A stretch of 64,000 nucleotides of DNA from Haliclystus octoradiatus (taxonomy: Eukaryota; Cnidaria; Staurozoa; Stauromedusae; Haliclystidae): positions 19,708,801 through 19,772,800 of the forward strand of contig OU744453.1 in assembly GCA_916610825.1 (NCBI GenBank), written 5' to 3'. This document shows, in pieces, positions 1 through 18,900 of this stretch (positions are counted from its first letter, which is position 1; each line of letters starts with the position of its first letter). The notes beneath the pieces were generated by a model that did not search any database, was not told the origin of the DNA, and was given only the letters and a program-made list of their open reading frames with translations. The position numbers and the translations under genes are program-made.

Positions 1-222
1 CCGAAACAAATAAAGCCCTACAAAACCGGCAAAAGCTTGCAAAACAGCATAAATGAGAAACGAGATAGATCAAACAAAGTCTCGTTAATGAATTGTAAAA
101 TACAAACAAACTACGGGCTCTTGTTTTTCTGATGCTTTCTGGTGTCTCCCAACATCCCGCATGTTGGTATCAGAGAACCCAAACACAGCTGCCGTGCAGT
201 AACCCTTTATTGTAAATTGTAG

Positions 223-8891
<8,669 letters not shown>

Positions 8892-9597
8892 TTGGCTGTA
8901 CAAACTTTCTGTGATAAAATCATAGACCTTCTGCTGACGATAAATAATTAATATGTCTATAACACATGGTCATGTCAATAGCTGAATCATTTCTTATTTG
9001 TAATAATAGATTGTCACTTTTTAAAATGCAATCTTAATTTGAACTTGAATATTTATAATATCACGTTTTTCAATCATTGTAAACAGACGCTAAATGATCA
9101 TCTATGTTCACATTGTTTGATTGTCGTACCTTTAGCAAGTCAAAGGGAAAGGGGAGATTTCTCTGTACAGCTGATACTCCACTTATTTGTTTACTTTCTT
9201 CACCATCTAATGATAGATTAGTTAGAATAAAGATAATTTCTGATCATTGGGCAACGATGGTAAAATCAGAGGGTGCTACCAGAGGGGCAGGGGTCACAAC
9301 TGTCGGGGATATTCATTCAATATCTTTCACGGCATATCATGCAGATATATTTGATTGTCAAAAGCTGTCAGACAATTTAACTCATGCTCATGTGATCTAA
9401 GAACTTGAGAAGATACTTTGGACTTTTGACCCTCCATCCTACCATTTATATTGGTCCGTCATCAATCCTATATTTTTACCATCTACTCTATGTAATAAAT
9501 AATAAAATGGTATGGTTGTTCAAAGTAGACAACTTCTCTTTAAATATCACTGTGACAATATTTCTTAAATGTACAAAATTAATTTTATTTATTCAAT
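8892..9597. other. G6PD 3' UTR and convergent intergenic gap
   Basis: No protein-coding support is seen despite open frames of 60-103 codons. AATAAA signals for the plus strand are at 9495-9500 and about 9505. For the minus-strand glycosyltransferase, overlapping AATAAA signals (9584-9593 reverse complement) come within about 15 nt of its stop. The two 3' ends may therefore nearly touch. Confidence 0.6.
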
Positions 9598-11169
9598 TCA
9601 AATATATTCTATTTCCCCCTTCAGTTGAAAACTATAATCTTCAACTAATGGTCGTTGTAGATTTAATCTCAGACAATCAACGACCGTTCTATCAACATCC
9701 ATATCAAACGAGGTAGCGAATAATTTATCTTGTTTCACAAGCCATTTCAAATCACCACCTCCGAATGTACAAAGACTATTACGGTATTCGCCGCAACATA
9801 AATGACTCCCGTCACTTTTCCATAATGTTGCAATTACATCCGTCTCCGGAACGTCCGTAATATCTTCTATTTCATCACTTGGCACAGTACTTGTTTCACT
9901 CATGAAATTCTCCTCTTCATTACGAAACGGTACTCCGCCAGGGGCATGCGGATACCGATGTAAAGATGCCCAGTAAAACTCTTCCGGGTTTTTAGCATCG
10001 TGTGACCAAAGCAACAATTCTTTTGGAATACGTTCTGTTAATACGTATAAACAAAATTCATGTGTAGCAATGAAAGATTCTTCCCCACGGAATAATGTAA
10101 TACCTCCCGGCGGTGATGTTTTGTGTTTCCGTGTACGAAGAAAATACGTAGAGCCGTGATAATCGCGTAGAACGTGTACGTAACCAGTACGTCGTTGGAA
10201 ACGGACACTATTGGGTAAACGGCTTGAAATTTCATTGATATATTCTCGCGTTTTGAGATATTCAACGATATTTGAGTTGTTACGAAGTGGAAAAGATGAT
10301 CCTGGTATATTAATAAGGAATTTCCAAGGTCTATCGTGGACATCAAGTAACGTTTTAAAACACGATAATTCAGCATATAATCGCGTAACGGTTTGGGCTG
10401 TAAGCTTATATCGTTTCTTTGGCAGTAGTATGTTTGAATAGCATTTTGCTAGACGAAATATAAAATTTCGTCTATCTATAGATGCTTTCTTGTCAACATG
10501 AAGACAATATAAGTTTGCAGGAGAGTAGATGCTTTGAATTAGAGTCAGGGTTTGTTCTGCACTTCGGTCCACAAGAACTGAATATGCTATCGTGTAGCTA
10601 TCTTTTTTCGTTTGATTAACAGTTGCAAAATCAGCAGTAAATAACCAATTTAATCGTGTACAATTCTTAGCTAAGTCTGATAATGATTTATCATCAAAAT
10701 TTAATAGTAATTCTGATTTTCTAGCATTATTAGCATATTTAATTTCTCGTTCATAAATTATATCATCGCCAGAAACGAGGTCGTGACAATTTGTAGCATT
10801 TGAATGTCGTCTTGATTTGTGACGTAATAGCTTTGTTTTCACTTCACTGTCGCCTTCTCCAGACGATACTATCTGGATATTTTCATTTCTTTTAAAAGGT
10901 CTTCGTTTTAATTTGAATTTGATAATAGAGACTGAAGCATTATCACCGCTATAATGTAATTTCGTAACGGCTTTAGTATCTGGGCTGGTAACATCATTAT
11001 TTGTGTAAGGTATTTTTTCATGTAAACTTTGATTATTAATGGTGTTATCGTTAGACCATCGCCAGCGGATAAAAGGTTGATCAGTAATATATAAATCAAA
11101 TAAAATACAGCATGCAATAAAAATAATTAGCCATAACCGTCGCTCATTAAACCAAGTTATTAACATCAC
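9598..11169 (-). CDS. Core-2/I-branching type beta-1,6-N-acetylglucosaminyltransferase family protein (GCNT-like), intronless
   Basis: 523 residues in one exon. A short cytoplasmic N-terminus with basic residues is followed by one membrane anchor (residues 12-28, LWLIIFIACCILFDLYI). Next come a long basic stem (30-185) and a Branch-family catalytic domain (about 190-510): a type II Golgi protein. Family landmarks are YSPANLYCLHVDKK (214-228), SSFPLRNN (291-298), NPEEFYWASLHR (394-405) and CTFGGGDLKWL (467-477). The Glu pair in NPEE lies where GCNT1 has its catalytic Glu. Several Cys residues that pair in GCNTs are present (170, 222, 243, 270, 458, 459, 467). The likely reaction is transfer of GlcNAc from UDP-GlcNAc to a mucin-type or poly-LacNAc acceptor; the exact linkage cannot be read from sequence. 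A start at the second Met is equally possible. It converges on G6PD. Confidence 0.9.
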   Translation of the reverse strand: MMLITWFNERRLWLIIFIACCILFDLYITDQPFIRWRWSNDNTINNQSLHEKIPYTNNDVTSPDTKAVTKLHYSGDNASVSIIKFKLKRRPFKRNENIQIVSSGEGDSEVKTKLLRHKSRRHSNATNCHDLVSGDDIIYEREIKYANNARKSELLLNFDDKSLSDLAKNCTRLNWLFTADFATVNQTKKDSYTIAYSVLVDRSAEQTLTLIQSIYSPANLYCLHVDKKASIDRRNFIFRLAKCYSNILLPKKRYKLTAQTVTRLYAELSCFKTLLDVHDRPWKFLINIPGSSFPLRNNSNIVEYLKTREYINEISSRLPNSVRFQRRTGYVHVLRDYHGSTYFLRTRKHKTSPPGGITLFRGEESFIATHEFCLYVLTERIPKELLLWSHDAKNPEEFYWASLHRYPHAPGGVPFRNEEENFMSETSTVPSDEIEDITDVPETDVIATLWKSDGSHLCCGEYRNSLCTFGGGDLKWLVKQDKLFATSFDMDVDRTVVDCLRLNLQRPLVEDYSFQLKGEIEYI

Positions 11170-12971
11170 ATATTTAAATACAAAATATTATTATTACCAA
11201 ATCGAATGCATATATCTCATTAAAGCAATTTATAGTCGTTCTTTATATCTAGGCATTTCGACATTCAAATTGCTTTCGTGTCAGAAGCCGTGACCATGTG
11301 ATCGCTCTAAACTGGTACCTGTTAAATTGATTTCAGTTTTACATGGGTAGAATAAGACCATTTTAAACTTTCCTTGTGGGTTCCATATGCATACTCAGCC
11401 GATTACAAATCATTTATTTGAGAAACTCAACTCACCAGCATCAAGTGATAACGCTATAAAAACGTACTTGGCTGCAGAAGTATATGGGTATATAATAAAT
11501 GTCTTATCTTGAACGTAAAATACACCATTTTTGATAAAGAAGTTGGCCATTATAGTTCCATTGAAATTAACAGACAATTGCAGACTATCATGGCTGCATT
11601 GACCGTAGAACCAGAGTAGAACCGGTTGACCATAGCATTCGCGCAGAACTCAAAAAAGCAAACAGTCGTTAAGTAAAATGTATCTCAGTGGATAAATGAC
11701 GAGGAGCTATTTCGAGTGAGAGTCAAAATGAAATAAAAGATAACAGTAGCTATATTCACTGCTTTTATTGACTGATAATTATCTTCTTAGGTTTGTTATT
11801 GTATCTTATACGTAAAAATGTTATTGTAAAGTCAGGTAGTAACTCTACGTAAATTCCAAACAATTTCAAAAGGAAAACATTGTACCTGTCTATAGCGGTC
11901 ACTAATGGAATGATCAGCAATCGAAGTAATACGATATCTAGCACATCTTTGTTAGTCAAGATAACATAACGAGAACTAAGATAGTACACTGAAATTTGTG
12001 TTTAAAAGAGTTTTAAAAAGGTTATAATATTATCTTACCTTTGCGTAAATAATTCAACTAAACTGTAATTACCATCTTAAAACATTGAATAAATTCAAAT
12101 CTAAAAACAGCTTCTTCGACCGCTATCATCAACTTCCTCAACACTCAACTCAATGTTACATGTTCTTATAATTGAATAGAGTTTAATGAACTTTTAAAAC
12201 TATTGAAAAGGCAAATTTGAGTTACGCTGCCTTAGTTCTCCTTAAACAGTATTGTCTTCGTTAGTCGTAAGGAATTGTCGAACGAGTTGATTTAATAGAT
12301 GACTCTATTGACAATATTTAACATCGTCTACTCTGAATATATACACAATGTTACACATTTATCAAATAGGAATGAGAAGTCTAGAAGGTGATTTCTCACA
12401 CGAGGAGAGAGATCCCGTTACAATGTTTTGCATCAGAAATACGTCTTTAAAAAAGGTGACAGTGAAAGAAATTGTATCGTGACCACAAATAGAATAGACG
12501 AAGCTGGTCGTAGCTCACCAGGCATCACTCCTAAAGTCCCGCTAACGAATAGCATCAGAGAATAGCATAGATGGTGACAACCTCGGTGCATATACGCGCG
12601 CAGTCCCGGCTGAACAACAACGTGATTGATTAATGAGGCTGCTCTCACACAAATCGAATATCACGAATATGTTATTTTATTAACTTGATCTACTAACAAA
12701 CGATTAGTCTTCTATCATACATATTAACCTCCTAAAGTCACTGCCACAATTAGAGTCCGTAGCAACTTGGGAATACAAACTTCAATTACATACTTAAGTA
12801 GTAGAACTGTGGAAACATATTTATAACAGTTATATGTTATTTACTGTATATATATTATAACAATGGATAGTACAGAATAAACAATAGTGCTTACCTTATA
12901 TATACATATATAAGAAACTCGGAGAGAAACTAGAATGCAATTAATTAATATCCAAATCATTTAATAAATTA
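11170..12971. other. Intergenic region upstream of the glycosyltransferase and downstream of CEP41
   Basis: No coding exon recognised. It holds a MITE family A fragment near 11885-11910 and a leader-like block at 11970-12125 that recurs at 63845-64000. On the minus strand that block contains CAAAGGTAAGA, a good splice-donor match, so it could be a noncoding first exon for the glycosyltransferase. A frame at 12433-12648 (-) shows nothing conserved. Confidence 0.5.
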
Positions 12972-15900
12972 TTATTTCCATGGTCTAGAACTAGCTGAAC
13001 TTCTTGTTGATTGACCAGATCGATTTGAAATACTTGAGGCTGAACTTGACATTGCAGTTGATCGTGAACTTAGTCGACCTAAAGAATTCAAAACTATTAT
13101 TTGTAATGAATTACATGTAGAGAGATGATTGGGCTTGTTCCAAATACATAAACGTGTCATAAAAGAGTATAGACTATTGTGATAATTAGTCATTTGGGGA
13201 TTAAATTGATTTGAAAAGAAATCGACACTTTAGATGATGATGATGACCTTTGCAGATGTGACCCTATTGTCTTGAGGGTAAATTTAAATCAAAGTTTCGT
13301 TGATAATTGAGTATTTCAAGATAATTAAAGCAGATATGCAGTTGCCCAGTTAGCTGAATTCGCACCTAACAGATTGTTGAAGAAGAATTTAACAATAACA
13401 TAGCCTGGTAACAGACTCTATGTAAAATGAAAACTCGGTCAAACCATAGTCAATAGAAAAATATTTCTTTATTAGCTATGGTCAAACAGTACTTTAGTTA
13501 GCCTGAGTGACCACATCGATTGGTGGCCATTGTATAGAGGTGACCACTATAACAGGTTTGATCGTATGATTAACTTACTTGTATCTTTGCTAAGCAGGAT
13601 AACGTCAAGCGTGTCTTCCATTTTTTGAAGTACTAATCATTTGTTAAGAAAAATATGACCAAGATCACCAACTGTTATACATATTCTATACATTATTTGT
13701 AAATATTTACTAATTGTTCAGATTCTGTTAAACTATTGATACTCCTGCCAGGGTCAGAGTATTCACCGTGACCAGGGGTGGTACGTAATATGTACAATGT
13801 ACAAGGAATTCCCCGATAAAGGGCTAACTTCCTCGATGAAGGGGCAATTTATATAAAATCTTTGGGAACTGCTTGAAAAAATACTGAAAATTTTCCTGAC
13901 GGTCAAACATTTTTTTCCACGATGCGAGGGGATTATTATCTCAGAAAAGGGGCTGTAACCCCCTGCTCCTCTCTGGTGCTACCCCCGACTCTAATATACA
14001 CGTCTAAAATACAACGCACTTTAGTTTAATTATAATAAAATAGAAAAGATACATTGAGGTGTGAACCATTTCAAATGTTTAATATTTTCAGTCGATTGAT
14101 TTTGGATTTTAGTAGATGGTTTTGTTTTGTTCCTACGTGATGTTGTAGGTGATGGAAGACAGCTTGCTGGTACTTTGCCCGTCATGAAACAATCTGGGAA
14201 TTTCTTGTTCAACACTTTCATTCCTGTATCAACAAAAAAGTGATGAAAAAATTATGAAATATTAAAATAGAGTGGATTTTGCAAACAAATATGTAATATC
14301 TTCTTGACCCTAGAGGTACAAATGGTAAAATTCCAAACTCATATATATTCTACGCCGCCAATTGTTCCACTTTTAAGCTGCACAAGAGGGAGAGTGTCGC
14401 TTAGGATAGCTGCACCACAAGGTGAATATGAACAAATTCGAATGTTTATCATGTTTCAAATATTCAGGTATGAGAGTCAATGCCAGTCGAAAGAGAGGGA
14501 AACCCCTTAAAAACCTGTTAAAACAATAGCAAAGTCAGTATTCCAGGTGAATTCCCTTTATTTTAGAGCTGATAGAAAACCGAGAAATCAGCCTTTCTGA
14601 TGAACTCTTTCCTGCATGAATATTCATAAGCGTAACTACTTACCACCAGATAACAAAAACACATTATCAACATCCCTTTGGACAAACACTGTTGCTGAAC
14701 TAGTAGCAATTCTTTCTTCTTCATCGTAAATAATAATGATCTTGCCAACACGATTTTTCTTTAGGAGTAAAAAGTTAAAGAGAAGAAACTAAGAAAATGT
14801 TATTACAACTGAGAATTGGTAAATTAATCCATTTGACATTATAGCATGCATTGCAAGATTTGACAGTCGGTTAAAAGCACAATTTGATGAATAACGTTAT
14901 ATGTTTTTAGTCACGTTTAAGTTAAATTAAGTAATATTCATCATTTAATTGTGCGCTTTATGCCACAAGTGCATGAGAGCTTTAAAAGATCAAACAAAAT
15001 TGAAACATTGAGAACAATGTAATGAATTGCACAAGAGGTGGTATAAGTGAAACCTGTATATAACAGCCAGGTACGAGAGGTAAATATATTGACCATTATA
15101 GACAGGTGGCCTTTATATACAGGTTTGATTCAATAGAAAGTGCTATTTCAGACATACCACGAGTGACCACTATAGACAGGTGACCGCTATATAGCAGAGC
15201 CATCTATTTACAAGAGTTGGGACACGCTTTCATGTGCCGCTATCGTCTCCAATTGGACAGATGCCAGTCACGTGATTTTTGGACGCCATCTTTGTTCTTT
15301 CGGAAACAGGTTCTCAATCATTTCAAGTGAAACGCGCGAAAAAATACAATACAATATGGCTGATCAAACACACAACATTCTCTTGCACATGCGCACTGTT
15401 AAAAACATGCTCGGGTCCAGGCAAAAAGATACAAAAATGGCATAAGTGTCCCAACTCTTGTAAATAGATGGCTCTGCTATATAGAGGTGAGCGTTATAAC
15501 AGGTTTGACTGTATCGGCTTACTTTCTTAGTCATGTAAACTGTTTGTCTTATTTCATCTCTTGTTGTTATCGGCTACGCTTGTGTCTGTTGTATCAAAGA
15601 GCTCCAGCTAACGGCCATAGTAGCCCTTAGCATCTCTCAACGCAACGTAAGCAAGCACAGCATACCATTTTTATAATAACGAGTTCAGGGGCGGATCTAG
15701 GGGGGTGCAAAAGGAGCGCTTGCACCCCTTCATAATTTTCGAAATGACGTAAATACTATTTTAGTAGAAACCGAAAGAAAACTAAAGTTTTCATATTAAG
15801 CGAAAATTCGAGATAGGAGATCTGTTTTGTTTTTGGTAATCCTTTTCTGAAAGATTCTAATCTTGTTTCATTCAAAGATGTGAATGTCTGACGAATCATT

Positions 15901-18900
15901 TTTATCAAACCTTTTGATTGGAGCGGTTTTGATCAAATGCACCCCATCATATGCAAATGAGTTCGTCTTAATACAAAAGAAGCCTTGAAACTCTGTCTAC
16001 TGATTGGCGCGGCTTGGTAACTTCAAATGCACCCCATCATATGCAAATGAGCAAGCTGGATACAAAAGAAACAGGACTTTTCTGCCTCGTGATTGGCGCG
16101 GATAAGATCACTTGCACCCCCTCATATGCAAATGAGTTCGCTTCAAACTATACACGTGATTAAATTTTGCTTATTTCTGTATTCTGATTGGAGCGGTTTT
16201 GCAACATCAAATGCACCCCCTCATATGCAAATTAGCTTCATCCGGGACATGTCAAAATAATCTGAACCAGGAAAGAAACTGAAATCCAGATTAATCGGAT
16301 TTTCTTGTCAGTAACAACCACACTTTGGTGTTCTCATACCATTCCAAATCGAGAAATCATCATGGCGGACTTTCAACTAACATTTGAGCAAGCTATTTTA
16401 GCACTTTCTGATGAGAATGAACAGGACCTGAAAGTTGTTTATGATGAAATTATGTGTGAAATGCGTTTTCTTTCTTCTGATGAACATTACGACTTGATAG
16501 ATGATATAGGAATAGAAACGCAGAAATATATATAGCCTACCAAAGTCGTTGGAAAGCTGTGAAAGTAAGGATACGCCACATTTTGCTTCAAGGTATGAAT
16601 TATGAAATGATATTTCATGGATAATTTACTTCATATTTTGTATTCCCTCGACCTTTTGTTCGACTGTTGGTTTGTTAAAACTTTCCTTGTGTTTATATAT
16701 TTTGCTATGTAAGCCAGAACGCCACGTTTTGATTTAAGGTGTGAAATTCTACAAATATCTACTTTTAAATTTCATTTATGATTTACTTCATGTTTTGTAT
16801 TCCCTCGACCTTTTCTTCGACTGTTGGGGCTTGTTTACACTTTCCTTGTGTTTATATATTTTGCTGTGTAAGCCAAACCGCCGCGTTTTGATTTAAGGTA
16901 GGCCTATGAATTATCAAATTAAATTTCATGGTTGATTTACTTCATGTTTTGTATTCCCTCGACCTTTTCTTCGACTGTTGGCTTGTTTACACTTTCCTTG
17001 TGTTTATAATTTTATAGATATCGTTGTGTAAGTTGGAATTTAGAACTTCTGATCTAATTATTAATTCAGGGTATAATACTGTGCTTGTGTTTTATTCAAT
17101 CCTACAATAGTTTCATTAATTTCTTGTTGGTTTGTCTAACAGATCCGAAGCAAACGGCAACTGCCTTCACAGTTCAGCATCTTTGGTTCTTTACAGGTGA
17201 CAATTCTCTAGTTAAAATTCTGAGGAAACCGATCTTGGCATCATATTTTTTGTGTTACATGGTGGAGTAGCTATTTTCAGATATTAAAACTGTGTAAAAG
17301 AATTCATCAAAGCCTACTCAGTTTCTAATTACAACAATCTAAAACAATGATTTTATACATAAATAAGGATAAATCTATAATATCAGATTATATTATGTAA
17401 ACTTTTATGATTGAGTAAATTACATGCATGGATTATACCTAATATGCTTTTCATACTGTATAACCAAGGCTGTCTATGATATTATCTTCTGACAATCTAT
17501 TAACCATAGTGCCAAGCAACCTTAAGTCCTGTGGTCTATGGAGGTAAATATTTTCCTGTTCCTGCCCCCATCTTATGGAAAAACTGGACTGGAATATTGG
17601 GAGACCTGCACATTAAATGAATTTGAAATCAAACTAACACAACTATTTTTGTATAGTTTATGGTAATTAGCAACTTAATCGTTAGTATATTTTTTCAAGG
17701 TTTCACACCTATGTTAATATGATCTGTTAGTACTATTATTATAATTATTTCACTGCTGTAAATATTACATTTAATTATTGTGAAGCGCTTAGATAAATGC
17801 CAATATAGTCATTATATAACATTATATTATTATTAGTATTATATATTTTGAGTCAATTCAATTGCTTATTGGTGGGTATCAAATCTGAATATATTGTCAT
17901 TTGAAAATTGATTTTGAGACCAAGAAACTGCGTTTATAGGCGGTCTAAGAGCTTTAAATTTTCAAAAATTTTCCGGGGGGCATGCCCCCGGACCCCCCTA
18001 GATGTTCGGGGCTTTGCCCCGCCACGGGGGCTGCGCCCCTAAACAATAAATTCTTGCACCCCATAGGATTTTTCCTGCATCCGCCCCTGAACGAGTTCAT
18101 TACATCTTGTCTATTGCATCCTTATTTAATCTTCTAAAATAACATTCAGCCAAATCAGAATGATAACCGTTATATATTGTTTTGATGCCGATGTAAAATA
18201 AGGATATCAATTCGTACGGGGAACTCCGTCATGAGATACGCAACTATTGTGAAGTGTAACATCAAAGACAACGAAAAAGGATACAAATTCTAGAATTTCT
18301 TTGGTGAAATAATTGACAGATCTCGACAACATTGCTGATGGATAACTGACAGCTACAAAAACAAAACAAAAAACAAATAATCATCACACCTAGAGAGTAT
18401 CCTGAGATACAAATCTCAGTATGAGGGAAACCTGAATATAGCATCCAGCTATGAGGAGCAGATCAATTGACCACTATATACAGGTGGCCTTTATATACAG
18501 GGTTGATTCAATAGAAAATTCAATTTTAGATATACTGAGAGCGACCACTATATACAGGTGGTCGCTGCATAGATGTGACCGGAGAAACAGGTTTGACTGT
18601 ATAGGTGTAAACTCAAATATACTCCAAATATAAAATTTGCAACTACAGTGAAACCTGTGTATAAAGGTCACCCTATAAGGCAGCCACCTGCCCGTAGTGA
18701 TCACTTTATCATAATGTTACAGATGTTCATTTCTATTGAAATTAGCCTCCAATCTCCATAGAAAGGTCACCTCCCGTTAGTGGTCAATATTCTCTAATCT
18801 TAAGTGGCCGTTATAGTCAGGTTAGACTCTACTAGATTACATAGCACTAACAAGGCAAAAAAATGTTGAAAATTTTCTTCAGCAAGTTAAGCAATTATTC

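Larger units (their letters stand above)
15686..18089. mobile_element. hAT-type element, about 2.4 kb, non-autonomous as seen
   Basis: Ends CAGGGGCGGAT and its exact inverse (11 bp) are flanked by a perfect 8-bp direct repeat AACGAGTT (15678-15685 and 18090-18097). Just inside both ends is GGGGTGCAA. Such GC-rich ends with an 8-bp duplication are characteristic of hAT elements, and the CAGGGGCGGAT end recalls Zaphod-like families (from memory). No transposase frame is visible. Contents in order are four CCAAT+octamer modules, a 57-codon frame, three tandem repeats of about 155 bp, a short LINE-tail-like stretch, and a G/C-rich palindromic block near 17980-18050. It lies in CEP41 intron 8. Confidence 0.88.
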
